Shown here: positions 1 to 10,930 of the stretch, piece by piece
Numbering within the stretch: the first letter of the stretch is position 1
Layout: each line of letters opens with the position of its first letter
From: Sisyra terminalis
Taxonomy: Eukaryota; Arthropoda; Insecta; Neuroptera; Sisyridae
DNA: 64,000 bases
Assembly: GCA_958496175.1 (NCBI GenBank)
Contig: OY292280.1
Span: forward strand, 3,472,001 to 3,536,000
Direction of reading: 5' to 3'
Notes under the pieces: generated by a model
The model's database searches: none
Told to the model about the DNA's origin: nothing
The model's input: the letters and a program-made list of their open reading frames with translations, nothing else
Made by a program: the position numbers and the translations under genes

Positions 1-640
1 GACATATAACAATATATTGATTACATAATGCAAAATATATTGTAAGAAGAATTTCATTATTGGACATATTTTGCATAGCATAAAATTAATTTTTGGTAGG
101 TATCTAGATGGACATATAACTGTTTATAATTACAATATAATATCTGAGAGGAAATCAAAATTTGATTTTTTGGAAAAAAATTTTTTGAAAAATTTGATGT
201 AATTTTTAGAAATAAATTTTGAAAATTATTACTATGCCGATTTATTAAAATCAAAAAAACAAAATACAAAAAAAAATATAACTGGTAATAAAATAAATAA
301 TAACAATAAAATCAAATATGAAGTGTCCGACAGAAACTAGTTTTAACGACTGAAACCAACACCAAATTTCTGTTATATTTTTATTACTGTCGTAAGTATC
401 AAGTTCTGAAAAATTCAGGATAGTTCTAAAACAAATAACGAAAAATGATTAAACTTGGCTTTATTCAAATTATAACAAAATTGAAGAAAAACAGTAGAAC
501 AGTAACAAGAATAATTATCAAAAAATTACAAATATAAAATGCTATAAATAATTTATAAAATTTAAAAAATAGATTTATTATAAGATTATGGTAAGAATAT
601 AAGAATAAATCCCGAAGAGATATAGCTGAAGAAAATGTAT
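1..640. other. AT-rich stretch without gene
   Basis: No coding signal, RNA gene or clear repeat structure could be supported here. Open frames are short and low in complexity. Confidence 0.5.
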
Positions 641-649
641 TTGGTTTAA

Positions 650-905
650 TCAGTATTGTTGGCGTATCACCCAGATACGTATTTCGATTGCCAAGTAACC
701 ATCCTCAATCGTCATTAAGTACAATCGGATCTTTTCATAATGGCGTTGTGATAAATCGTGACTTATCACAGCGAACCAAACCTGACTTCTCAGAGAAATT
801 GTTAGGCAATCGAAATACGTATGTAGGCAATACGTCAAAAATAGTTTTGATTGAGCATTTGTTCAATTTTATGTTGGAGTTTACTTTTGCAAATTATATT
901 ACATA
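650..905. repeat. Diverged copy of MITE family A
   Basis: Palindrome-like element whose two halves carry the family hallmark, CAGATACGTATTTCGATTGCC, here at about 671 and in reverse at about 805-825. The outer part (about 850-905) matches the tail seen in better copies at 7.5-8.2 kb, including a motif like GTTCAATTTTATGTTGG. No target-site duplication is visible in this diverged copy. Confidence 0.6.
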
Positions 906-914
906 AATAAGGCT

Positions 915-1110
915 ACAATAGTAATCCAAAGAGTAATCCTTGAAGAAATTTAATCGGTTTAGTCTGGAGAAAAATTACGACCCATTTTCCTAAGTTCTTT
1001 TAGTGTGGAAAGCTTTGAATTTTCTGTGATTTTTTTAACGATGGATCGCGTAATATACATCTCTGGAATCAATAAATCTTGTATAGGACTTCTTATTTAC
1101 ATATCTGTTA
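915..1110. repeat. Block shared with 6225-6400 (duplicated 3' flank)
   Basis: About 190 bp resembling 6225-6400, with shared landmarks CCTTGAAGA, TTACGACCCATTTTCC and GTGGAAAGCT. Each copy lies downstream of one of the two paralogous minus-strand genes, so it is probably part of the same tandem duplication. On the minus strand both copies keep a short frame ending LRKMGRN(Y/F)SPD-stop, preceded by an AG. That could be a further terminal exon, but the support is weak. Confidence 0.45.
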
Positions 1111-1357
1111 AACATTATGTAGCTGTTTTACTGGAAATTTTGTTACCCCAATTGCTGCAAGCAGAAAAACGCCAGATTTTTCTTCAGTATTTCCCTGGAT
1201 CACTATTGCTGAAAATAAAAAAAAATATATAAGATATAATTAAAAAAATAAAATAAATAAATCGATTTTAGAACAGTTTTGGACATTTCAAAACAGTTCT
1301 CGATTTTTGGCTTAAAATTTTTGTATTGAGTTTTCGTGTATATAAATCATTAACTAT

Positions 1358-1500
1358 GCCTTCTGGTGGCCGAGTAGTCAAGGTGGCCACCCCAAAACTA
1401 GTAGGTGATGAGTTCTTTCTTCGTATCGATAAAATTTACGGAATTTTTGCAACTCTAGAGTCGCTTAAGATCTTGAATGTCTTAGAGCACTGGTAAATAA
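1358..1500 (+). repeat. tRNA-derived SINE copy
   Basis: The head carries an RNA polymerase III A-box-like GGTGGCCGAGTAGTCAAGG, as in serine/leucine-type tRNAs. The body is shared with copies at 7333, 35830 and (reverse) 43327. The B box is degraded in this copy, whereas the 35830 copy keeps GGTTCGATCC. Not a functional tRNA. Confidence 0.6.
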
Positions 1501-1542
1501 TTAATAATTCTATTATTGCCTACCTGTTTAATTTCCAATGCT

Positions 1543-2483
1543 TTACTGATCACTAGAATTCGAATTAGGTTCATCCAAATTAGGTTCATCCAAATTAGGT
1601 TCATCCAAATTCGGTTCATCCAAATTAGGTTCATCCGAACTTAATTCGTCATCCGAATCTTCCAAAATACCAATTTCTAAAGTGGTCGATGAAGTATTTA
1701 TCAAGTATGCCAAAAACTGTTTTACTTCAGTTGGGCCATTTAACCGAGCTACTTGTTTACTGTTTATGAATACTATGTGGGATGATGACTCTTCTTCCCG
1801 CACGATAAAAGCTTCAAAATCAGGAAGTTCCAGATATTCGTTAAACTGTTGAAACTGTTGAAACTGGGACTCATAGGGATTTTGAGCTGAATCAGACTGG
1901 ATACCATTAGATGTGGTCGGTATGGATGGTACCTCGGAAATAACAAAATCAGCAGGAATAACCTGGAGAAAAGAAAGGAACGTACAATTTTACAATTTCT
2001 GAAAGATCCAGTTTAGTATATAAAAGCAAATACTTGGTTGGATTGGTGCTCCTCTGGAATCCTATTTTGCAAGGTTTCACGAGCTACTGAAGTGGAATCT
2101 TCCATGGTATATTCATGAGCTGATGGATAGATACAAAAACTAAAAAATATGTTCTAAAAAAAAAAATTATATATAATTCACAACCTCCAAAAATTTCCAG
2201 GATAACCACCTAAACTAGATAAAATTAGCAATTTTAACATTAGTTATTTTGGTATATTAATAAAAATGGTCACTCCACTACTAAGAATATATATTACTAT
2301 AGTAATTTGAACTTCATATCTAATGAAAATTGAATACGTAGATAAAAAATTTATTGAACTATGGACTTCAAGACTTGATAAAAAAAATCATAATTATCAA
2401 CTTACCAACGCATATTGGCAGACGAATTGAAACATAACTATAGCAATAAATGAGATAGCGACCAACAGAATATAAATCCACAT
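1543..2483 (-). CDS. Three-exon gene, acidic-tailed protein with N-terminal hydrophobic segment (paralogue 1)
   Basis: Exons on the minus strand are 2483-2406, 2153-2034 and 1962-1543, all phase 0, with donors GTAAGT and GTATTT and pyrimidine-rich acceptors. The product is about 205 aa. Exon 1 (26 aa, begins MWIYILLVAISF) is almost wholly hydrophobic, suggesting a signal peptide or signal anchor. Exon 2 (40 aa) is Ser/Glu/Gln-rich. Exon 3 has a Gln-rich stretch (FQQFQQF), then a conserved core HIVFINSKQVARL followed by a Leu-rich segment, and ends in an acidic tail with five LDEPN-type repeats. Exon number, phase and sizes match the gene at 6921-8976, which is the main evidence that the model is real. 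I do not recognise the family. The protein is probably secreted or membrane-anchored. No polyadenylation site was assigned. Confidence 0.68.
1565..1639 (-). repeat. 15-nt coding minisatellite (LDEPN x5)
   Basis: Five head-to-tail 15-nt units (TTAGGTTCATCCAAA on the plus strand) lie inside exon 3 of the minus-strand gene and encode the pentapeptide LDEPN. The reading frame is preserved throughout. The paralogue at 6921 has a non-repetitive acidic tail instead, so the expansion came after the duplication. Confidence 0.8.
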
Positions 2484-3419
2484 TATTTTTTTATAAAAGT
2501 ATAACCCAATATCCAGATCTCTTCTCTCCACGTCGATAATCCCAGTGTTACTGACATAGAAGGGTAATAAAAGTAAAAGTTCCTACTTTTACCACTAATG
2601 TTTCGTTATCTTGCCGATAGGATTGTTACTAACTACTAATCCTGGATAATCTATTTTTAATCTTCATTATCTCATTTAAAATATGTTCCAAAACATTTTA
2701 ACCCCTAGATTACAGAGAAAAAATAAACTTGATAACTATATCAACTACTTCCATACTTACCATAAACAAGTACCCAAAAAAACTAGCCATTTTTTTGGGG
2801 AGCTTTTGAAAAAAAATTATTTCTCTATTGTAATATATTTAACCAAATTAAAGCTTATAATATTATGATGCATAAAAATATTATATGATCAAATTAAAAT
2901 CAATCAATCGTCGAAATCATTAAATAATTAAGTGGTGAAATCCTGTAAAAGATGGCGACACACAAATAATTAGTGCTTTTACTAATAAATATTTCGATGG
3001 TTCTACTCCATGCTTAATCTTAGGTTCTCTCATAGGGATTTTATGTTTCTAATTTTAATTATTTTATTTAGCTCAGGTCGGTTTTAGTATAAATATATTT
3101 AAATGATGGTAGAATAATCGATATATCGTTTATAAGTATCGATATTTTAATCATCGGTGATTCTCTTTTAAAATATCAACATTTTTCATGAGCATTGTTG
3201 CATCCCTAGGTGACACCCGGTTTTCATTCTCCCTGTACCCCTCAAGTGGCACCCCTGTTAGGAATTGTACAGATTAAATATTTATAGTAATTAATAAGCC
3301 ATGAAAAAAAGGGAAACAAATTATAGTTAGAAGTATCTGCTTTAATCATGGAAATTGGTGTCAATGAGATCATGAATTTGTCTAAAGACCCTAAAGACTA
3401 ACAAAAGTATTTCAAGATA
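2484..3419. other. Upstream region of paralogue 1, no gene
   Basis: This lies 5' of the minus-strand gene. A TATAAAA-like string lies directly before the ATG on the minus strand, too close to act as its TATA box. No convincing promoter, coding or repeat feature is visible. Small palindromes around ATCGATAT occur near 3117-3145. Confidence 0.4.
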
Positions 3420-3644
3420 AGCTCAAGTGTACTTTAGCACACCCACAATCTGGCAACGTTGCATTTTCGACTTTGTTTTTAATTTAATTCGCGATTAAAT
3501 CGGTCCATAATGAAAATTTAGTCACAAAAGAGAGAATTATACCATATTAGAATTAAATCATCAAAAACTTCGCGAATTAAATTAAAAACAAAGTCGAAAA
3601 TGCAACTTTGCCAGATTGTGGGTGCGCTAAAGTACACTTGAGCC
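3420..3644. mobile_element. hAT-like palindromic MITE with 8-bp target-site duplication
   Basis: Near-perfect inverted repeat: AGCTCAAGTGTACTTTAGC at the left pairs with GCTAAAGTACACTTGAGC at the right, with a short centre near 3530. It is flanked by identical 8-bp TCAAGATA at 3412-3419 and 3645-3652. No coding capacity. The 8-bp duplication is typical of hAT elements. A partial copy lies at 59460-59575. Confidence 0.8.
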
Positions 3645-3753
3645 TCAAGATATTTAATAGTAAATAGTTATTTATATTTTCTTCTTTTAAGGAATTTTTA
3701 AATTTTGTATACACGTCTCCTCGATTTCTGGTTAGTTAGAATTATATAAGTAC

Positions 3754-3780
3754 CTGAAGAAGTCGGGAAACCGGTGAAAT
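3754..3780 (+). other. Short conserved hairpin motif CTGAAGA-stem-GAAA, copy 1
   Basis: CCTGAAGAAGTCGGGAAACC followed by GGTGAAAT, preceded by AATTATATAAGTA. Near copies lie at 6690-6716 and 51649-51675. The layout CTGANGA, small stem-loop, GAAA resembles a hammerhead-ribozyme catalytic core, but the outer stems are not convincing here. Confidence 0.35.
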
Positions 3781-4380
3781 GTATTTCACATTTGTTTGGG
3801 TTTTATTTTTTATAGCAAACAGTACCTCCAGTGCCCCCAAAAATGTTGGTTATTTGATTAATTTTTTCGAGTCCATCTTTATCATTTGTAATTCATCAAA
3901 CTTTTCTGCGGCATGTAAGTTCAGTGAATCCTGGGCCCAATTTACTGGTCCACCTTTATTCGGGTACCTTTTATGTTCAAATAAGTGTTATTTATGAAAC
4001 TCTTAAACGAAAAAAATAAGCTATCAAACTAAGAAATTTATTTTTTTGGGATACTCATTTATAAATTTGATGTTTCGCTGAAAGTATGAATTTCTGGATA
4101 ATTCTGGATTATTATGAAATAAACAACAAATTTTTGGGACCCCTATTTATTCAAATTTAGACAAAAGTTACAAAAAAAAAAAAACAATAGAAGGCAGATT
4201 AGAATAATTATTACAATCAAATTTCTAATTTTAAACAATATAGAAAAGGATTTATAAATTTAATGAGAGATACAGTTAATACAAAATATCGAATAAATTG
4301 TGAACTTATTTTGATTATAAAATTTCCTAAAATAAACTTTTCGCTTACATTCGAACAGAAGCTTAAACAAATCTATTTTT
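3781..4380. other. AT-rich stretch without gene
   Basis: A 72-codon open frame begins at 3779 but has no splice signals, start context or paralogue that would support it. Nothing else is supported. Confidence 0.4.
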
Positions 4381-4384
4381 GACT

Positions 4385-4590
4385 TATTGCCCTGATACGT
4401 ATTTTGATTGCCAATCCTCCTCAGCTGTCACCAAGTAGTACTGTAATAGCCATAACTCATCACATAGCAGTTACGAAGCGATCCAATACTTCTTTATAAC
4501 CACTGAGGAAGATTGCTGGGCAATTGAAATACTTATTATGGCAATAAGTCTTTACAATAAGTTTTTACCACTTTGATTAATTTAATTTAA
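4385..4590. repeat. Diverged palindromic copy of MITE family A
   Basis: Contains GATACGTATTTTGATTGCC near 4395 and, in reverse, a CACTGAGGAAGATTGCTGG-type motif near 4482, which are the two internal halves of the family. The outer arms are badly eroded. Confidence 0.6.
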
Positions 4591-4668
4591 TTACTTTGAA
4601 AGTCTTCTAAAATGTACTGATAGAAATGAACGGCGTGACGTCATACCGGTTACTTTTATTATAGAAAA

Positions 4669-6167
4669 GGTCTAGCAGGATCCACATGGCGAGTTGGCCC
4701 CCAAATAAGAACCTATGTCGAAACTTATGTTAAAATATCAGCTTGATATACAAACACATTTTATATACTTTTCGCGACCAAATTCCTCTTTGACCTTGAG
4801 ATATGGGCCAAAATGTCCCCCCGCATGGCTATTTTTCAAAGTTATATATCTCAAAAACTAATTAAGCTAAAGAAGTGAAACCAACGTGAGGCTGTAGATT
4901 ATTTTACAGAGTATATCATATATTTTTTTTGAAATTTTTAGAAAAAAAAATATACAAAAAAAATCCAAAAAACAAATGAAATATTTTTTTTATGTGTTCT
5001 CTGTAAATGACAATCACGAAAAAAATATATTTTATGCTTCGACATGAGCACTATACCTCATAAAAATTGCGTGAAAAATTAGTTGGTGCAACACTTTGAA
5101 AAAAAATGAAGTGTGATTTACGCCTAATAGTATACCTCGGTTTTATTTTTTTTCGAAGTGTTGTACTCACTTTTTTTCACAAAATTTCAATAAAAAATAG
5201 GCCACATATAGGAGCAAAACATATATTATTTTCATAATTGTAAGTCTAAGGAAACAAAAAAAAATATTAGTTTTTTTTGTTTTTCTATATTTACTCTGAA
5301 GATAATTACTTTCAAGAGTATGAATAGTTATCCTAAAAGAAAAGAAAAACCAACTAGTGTTCAATTTTTATTAAAATAAGAATAAACAAAATTATCGTCA
5401 CTGCTATAATTTATTACAACTGGAATATTATGAACCAAAAATAATTTAGTCAGTATCTCGTAGGACGCAGAATTCTGGATAATTATTGTTCATATGAACA
5501 ATAATTATTTTGATCTTGAAAGTAATTATCTTCAGAGTAAATATAGAAAAACAAAAAAAAACTAATATTTTTTTTTTGTTTCCTTAGACTTACAATTATG
5601 AAAATAATATATGTTTTGCTCCTATATATGGCCTACTTTTTATTGAAGTTTTGTGAAAAAAAAGTTGGTGAAACACTTCGAAAAAAAAATAAAACCGAGG
5701 TATACTATTACGCGTAAATCACACTTCATTTTTTTTCAAAGTGTTGCACCAACTAATTTTTCACGCAATTTTTATGAGTATAGTGCTCATATAGAAGCAT
5801 AAAATATATTTTTTTCGTGATTGTCATTTTCAGAGAACACATTAAAAAAAATATTTCATTTGTTTTTTGGATTTTTTTTTTGTATAATTATTTTTCTAAA
5901 AATTTCAAAAAAATTCATGATATACTCTGTAAAATAATCTACAGCCTCGCGTTGGTTTCACTTCTCTAGCTTAATTAGTTTTTGAGATATATAACTTTGA
6001 AAAATAGCCATGCGGGGGGACATTTTGGCCCATATCTCAAGGTCAAAGAGGAATTTTGTCGCGAAAAGTATATAAAATGTGATTGTATATCAAGCCGATA
6101 TTTTAACATTAGTTCCGACAAAGGTTCCTATTTGGGGGCCAACTCGCCATGGAGATCCTGCTAGACC
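4669..6167. mobile_element. 1.5 kb foldback element (inverted repeat)
   Basis: The left end (GGTCTAGCAGGATCC, then GGCGAGTTGGCCCCCAAATA) is mirrored at the right (TTTGGGGGCCAACTCGCC, then GATCCTGCTAGACC). The arms, about 700-800 bp, remain complementary almost to the centre near 5500, where AATAATTATTGTTCATATG sits. Open frames at 5982-6444 arise from the palindrome. A diverged piece of the same family lies at 24361-24475. Non-autonomous transposon or foldback element; the superfamily is not assignable. Confidence 0.8.
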
Positions 6168-6224
6168 CTTTATGTTGAAAGTTTACCTTTGTAAATTACA
6201 CTACAAAAATAAAACCAAAATAGT

Positions 6225-6400
6225 TATCCAAAAACTTATCCTTGAAGACAATTTAATCTGGAGAATAGTTACGACCCATTTTCCTAAGTTCTTCTGGTGT
6301 GGAAAGCTCTGGATTTTCTGGTTATTTTCTGTGGATTTTTTTGCATCTCTGGTATCATTAAATTTTATTTGTGTTCCCTTGTGTACAATTCTGGTAAGTG
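6225..6400. repeat. Block shared with 915-1110
   Basis: Second copy of the duplicated flank, lying between the foldback element and the minus-strand gene at 6921. A minus-strand frame ending LRKMGRNYSPD-stop is conserved with the other copy. Confidence 0.45.
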
Positions 6401-6920
6401 TTCTATTTCTGTTTTACAAGAAGTCTTGTAGCTATAATTATTGAGAATGGACTACATAAAACTAGATTTTTATTTATTAGTTCCAGGGGTCAGTATATCT
6501 GAAAAGAAAAACATATTTATAAGTTGATATTTTGATGATTTCTTTGATAGTGTTTAATTATTGATATTCTTTATGTTTTGGGATTTTTTTTTGATTTTTT
6601 TATAATTATTTAATTCTTAATAACTCCAATTTAACTGTTATCTGTGCTATTAAATTGGTTTAACTATGATATTAAGAATTAAATTATGCCTGAAGATGTC
6701 AGTAAACCAATGAAATGAGTTATAGAAGAATTAAAATTAAAAAATGTAATTTCTCAAAGCAGCGAAGAGATTAAATAAAATTTACAAATTATTATCAAAA
6801 AAAAAAATAAACCAAGTATTTAAAGTATTATTAAGGTATTTGGTTAACAATTCCGAACTGTTCTCGTTTTTAATAAATAAAAGTAAATCTTAATATCTGA
6901 ATAATAACCAACTTAACTGT
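6401..6920. other. 3' flank of paralogue 2
   Basis: AT-rich with no gene. Contains copy 2 of the CTGAAGA-hairpin-GAAA motif at 6690-6716. Confidence 0.4.
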
Positions 6921-8976
6921 TTAATTCTGGTTGGTATTTTCATCGCTAGAAAGGGAACTACAATCCTCAGAACTGGAATCGCCCTCTGAATCGTCATCGG
7001 AATTATTGATTACCTCAACTTCCAACGTATTTGGTAAAGCATTTTTCAAGTATGTCACCATGTCTTTGATATCATTTATATCATAGAAACGGGCTACTTC
7101 TCGGTCGTTAACAAAAACAATATACAAGGATAATCGTTCTTCATGAAGGACCCCTCCATCGCAATTGTTAGATTCCAGAAGTTCCTTAATCCGTTGGTAT
7201 TCTTGTTCACGATTATAAGAAGGTTCACTTTGCGAAGTGGAAGCCGAAGACGGTACCACTGCCTCATCTGAACTATCACTTGCCTGGTGGAAATAAAATA
7301 AAAAATTTAATGTTGGTTCGGAAATACGATTGGCCTACTGGTGGCCGAGTAGTCAAGATGGCCGCTGCAATACTGGCAGGCATTGAGTTCAATCTTATTG
7401 AGTAAATCGTTTATATTTCTTAATTTACGGTTTTTGATTAACGCTAGAGTTGTTAAAAGATCTTAGTAGTTGCAGGGTAAATAAAAATTGAAAAAAATGT
7501 GTATACAATATATAGAATATATAGCGGTTCAATTTATGTAGTATATTTTAATATAATAATATATAAAAATCATACCATTTGAATAGAAGTTCAAACAAAA
7601 ATATTAGTAATGTATTGCCCAGATACGTATTTCGATTGCCAAGCAATCTTTCTCAGTGGTCATCAAGTAGTTTGGATCACTCCGTAACTGCTTTGTGATG
7701 ATTCACAAAATAATCACGGATTGACCTCAATTTATAAGTCGTGCCTTTCTTTTTTTGCGATGTGTTTCTGGAGGGGTGTGTGTTCCCAAATTTCTTTACA
7801 TTCACCGAATCCTTACGATATATTGCGGTTCAATTTATGTTATATAATTTATTATAATAATATGTAAAAATCATACCATAAACATAAATTTGAACAGAAG
7901 TTCAAACAAAAATATTCGTGATGTATTGCCCAGATACGTATTTCGATTGCCAAGCAATCTTCCTCAGTGGTCATCACAATGTGAATCATCCCAAAGCAAT
8001 TACGGAGTGATCCAAACTACTTGATGACCACTTAGAAAGATTGCTTGACAATCGAAATACGTATCTGAGCAATACGTTATAAATATTTTTGTTGGAACTT
8101 CTGTTCAAATTTATGTTTATGGTATGATTTTTATATATTATTATATTAAATTATACTACATAAATTGGACCACAATATATCCTATATATTGTATACACAG
8201 TATAACTGTTCAAAGTCAGCGAAAAAATCTTGTTTTGAAAAAAAATGTTTTTTTATTTACAAATTTTGTTTTTCCACCATCTGCCTCTTGGTAATAATTG
8301 GCAATGTGTCACACTTATAACACTCGTGGGTTAGTTGTGTCCAACGACACAATTACCAGAAAAAATTATAGTGACACAACAGTAATTGTATTCTAAGTAT
8401 AGTAGTAGTATAAATTGTAAAAATAAAATACATTTAAGGAAGCAAATACCTCGTCAGCTTGGTTTTCTGGTTCATTGTCATTTTCAGAATTGTTTGGTGA
8501 TTCTGTAGAAGAATCTTCCGTGTTATTATCCGTTGGAACAATATAAAAACCATATTGGAGATAATGCTAGAAGAAAAAAAATATACATTTAACCAACAAA
8601 AATTGTTCAAGCGACGCCATCTTCAAAGATTTCCACTCTTATACTTCTTAGAACTAAATAGAGCAACAATAGAACAAGCAAAATAGAATTATAATTCCGC
8701 TGCATTTATAAAATACCTTTTTTCCTAATATTTTTCGGTAATAGATAAACAGGGAATAAAAGTAATATATTTTAACCGATGCTAAATGGATTTGCTGGTT
8801 TTTGTATCCAAAAATCGATGATCGATTTTTTGTATCCAAGATCGATGAACGATTTTTTGATATTAAAAAATCATAATGATACAAAATTGACTTACCAACA
8901 CATATTTCAAAATGTATTGAATCATCAGTACGGTAGTAAAAGTAAATAGCAACATGATGATGTATAACCACGCCAT
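6921..8976 (-). CDS. Three-exon gene, acidic-tailed protein with N-terminal hydrophobic segment (paralogue 2)
   Basis: Exons on the minus strand are 8976-8896, 8566-8450 and 7283-6921, all phase 0, giving a product of about 186 aa. Exon 1 (27 aa, begins MAWLYIIMLLF) is a hydrophobic signal peptide or anchor and aligns with exon 1 of the paralogue. Exon 2 (39 aa) is rich in Asn/Ser/Glu/Asp. Exon 3 carries the conserved core LYIVFVNDREVARF, a helix-like Leu-rich segment, and a tail of Asp/Ser/Glu ending DENTNQN. Donors are GTAAGT and GTATTT; acceptors are TTCTAG and CACCAG. Intron 2 is enlarged by a SINE (7333) and nested MITE A copies (7498-8200). The shared exon sizes, phases and core motif (IVF.N...VAR) make a real two-member family likely. 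Function unknown. Confidence 0.7.
7333..7470 (+). repeat. tRNA-derived SINE copy in intron 2
   Basis: GCCTACTGGTGGCCGAGTAG head as in the copy at 1358, followed by the shared body. It lies about 50 bp from the acceptor of exon 3 of the minus-strand gene, in antisense orientation to it. Confidence 0.6.
7498..8200. mobile_element. Nested MITE family A copies (reference copies)
   Basis: The outer end GTATACAATATATAGAATAT at 7500 and the mirror end CTATATATTGTATAC at about 8185-8199 bound two overlapping copies. The inner copy (from about 7815) is complete and palindromic: GCGGTTCAATTTATG, then ATAAATTTGAACAGAAGTTC, then CAGATACGTATTTCGATTGCC, then the mirror of each. It carries no coding sequence and lies in intron 2 of the minus-strand gene. 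Confidence 0.75.
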
Positions 8977-9048
8977 TTTTTCACTACTGCAAAAGACAAA
9001 TGAACAGAGCGTTTGCCAATTTTGAAGATCACCGTGGAAATGACGAGC

Positions 9049-9056
9049 TTCTAGAA
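9049..9056. promoter_or_regulatory. Heat-shock-element-like palindrome TTCTAGAA upstream of paralogue 2
   Basis: TTCTAGAA lies 73-80 nt upstream of the ATG at 8976. It matches the TTCnnGAA core of heat-shock elements, but only two pentamers are present and chance is possible. Confidence 0.2.
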
Positions 9057-9060
9057 GAGT

Positions 9061-10110
9061 ACCTACTGAATAGTAGTAAAGGTTCGTATCCCAACTAATG
9101 CGTCGTTGTCTTCCGGAAAATTGCGGTCGGATTATTAATTTTTGGAGATTTCACCCCAAAAAGAACACATAACTGTTAAACTATGCCAGCAATATTGATA
9201 GGAAGTATCAAAATTTAATTTTGGATACTCATTTTTCAAAAGGTGATAAATTTTCGTCGGAAAATGTTTTTCATAGAAGATTACTATTGAAAAGTTGGCA
9301 ATTTCAAGAATCATTCCCCAATGGAAACTAGTACAAGTATATAGATTTATTAGCATGTACATGAACCTTTGAATAAATGAAAAATAACTTCTAAAAATTA
9401 ATTTTCTTTATAATTTTCAGCATTTATTTGTAAATAAAAGGAATTAATTTATGAGATTCATTTTTTAATTATAAAATATATTAAATATTAAATAATTTTT
9501 CAGTAATTCATTTTTTCTTACTATAATGATTGAACCAATGGTGGTACAACAAAAAATTGGTACGAAATTTAAATTTAAATCATCACTTATACAAAACATT
9601 AAAATAATGAAATTAGTAAAAATCTATCCCAGAAAATCCCAATCAAATAGTTTATGTACCAATAATTAATTTCATGGAAAATTTTGCATTATTAATTTTA
9701 AAAGTAGGAGAAGTAATTTGCCCTTACTACTATCGAATTTTTGCTTCATCAGGAAACAATGGACCCTATTCCTATAAAGATGAAACAATTAATTAATATG
9801 TAAACACATTTTTTCTCAAACCCATTTAACAATTCCATTGAAAGAATTAAATAGCATTTATTCTTGTAGAAAATTGAATGATCTACAAAAATGGTCAAAA
9901 ATAATTTTTGGATAAATTTTGTTCTTATCAAGTTATTAAAGATCTAGGCTGAAGTTTATATTCCGATTTTTTTTTTCATGATATTTTTTATTTGATAGTA
10001 AAAATCAGTTTTTAATTTCAATTATATATTTATACTTTATACATTATATATAAAATAATCAATAAATGTTAAAATTAGATTTTTTCGCTGGCTTTGAACA
10101 GTTTTACTGT
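9061..10110. other. AT-rich stretch without gene
   Basis: No gene, RNA or repeat could be supported. Short open frames at 9135-9362 and 9749-9931 have no supporting signals. Confidence 0.4.
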
Positions 10111-10111
10111 A

Positions 10112-10144
10112 TATACAATATATAGAATATATTGCGGTCCAATT
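10112..10144. repeat. Stub of MITE family A interrupted by a foldback element
   Basis: ATACAATATATAGAATATAT followed by TGCGGTCCAATTTA is the family A terminus. It stops exactly where the 10145-10806 foldback begins, showing that the foldback inserted into the MITE. Confidence 0.7.
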
Positions 10145-10806
10145 TATAGCTCAGCGGCATTTTATGGTATCGCCTCGCTCAAAGTCGGGATTTTTTTACA
10201 ATTGTATGCTCTACAAAAGTGCCTATTGCGGCAAAATCGTAATTTACACGGGCGAGGTAGTACGGGTCAGTAAACCTAGATTTTTCATAGATTTCTCGTT
10301 TTTCTCTCAGTTACTCATGAATTACAAGACCTACAAAAAAAAATGTAAATATCACATTTGTAGGAAATTTAATTTCCTACAAAAAAGTTTTAGAAAATCA
10401 AATTTCTAAGATCGATATTTCTCGAGATATTGAGCTTTGAATTTCCCTTACTATAAAATTTTTACTTCAATTTTACTCAGTAACCCGTAAAAATTTTATA
10501 GTAAGAGAAATTCAAAGCTCAATATCTCGAGAAATATCGATCTTATAAATTTGATTAACTGAAACTTTTTTGTAGGAAATTAAATTTCCTACAAATGTGA
10601 TATTTACATTTTTTCTGTAGGTCTTGTAATTCATGAGTAACTGAGAGAAAAACGAGAAATCTATGAAAAATCTAGGTTTACTGACCCGTACTACCTCGCC
10701 CGTGTAAATTACGATTTTGCCGCAATAGGCACTTTTGTAGAGCATACAATTGTAAAAAAATACCAACTTTGAGCGAGGCGATACCATAAAATGCCGCTGA
10801 GCTATA
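10145..10806. mobile_element. 662-bp near-perfect foldback element
   Basis: TATAGCTCAGCGGCATTTTA at the left pairs with the same string reversed at the right end. The arms are nearly identical over about 300 bp around a centre near 10475, so the insertion is young. Mirror-image open frames on the two strands (10164-10409 and 10512-10787) are products of the palindrome and not genes. TATA or TA may be the target duplication. Confidence 0.85.
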
Positions 10807-10859
10807 AAAATTTAAAAAAAAATCAAAGTTTACGTGTATTTTAAGTGGAAAATATTCAC

Positions 10860-10930
10860 ACGCTGAGAGCGAGTACTTAATATTAATATTAAGAGCTCAA
10901 ACTTTCATGGAATTTTTTTTGAAGTATTTC
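10860..10930. repeat. Fragment related to the 33.6 kb and 59.6 kb foldback family
   Basis: TTAATATTAATATTAAGAGC followed by TCAAACTTTCA matches the reverse of the segment AAAGTTTAAGCTCTTAATAT found at about 59650. Only this short piece is recognisable. Confidence 0.4.

Noticed and set aside
5982..6444. Open frames of 60 and 121 codons
   Set aside because: They lie largely in the right arm of the foldback element and in its flank; they have no homologue in the window outside the repeat and no splice or start signals.
10164..10787. Mirror-image open frames on the two strands
   Set aside because: Identical peptide starts on opposite strands are the result of the near-perfect palindrome, not two genes.
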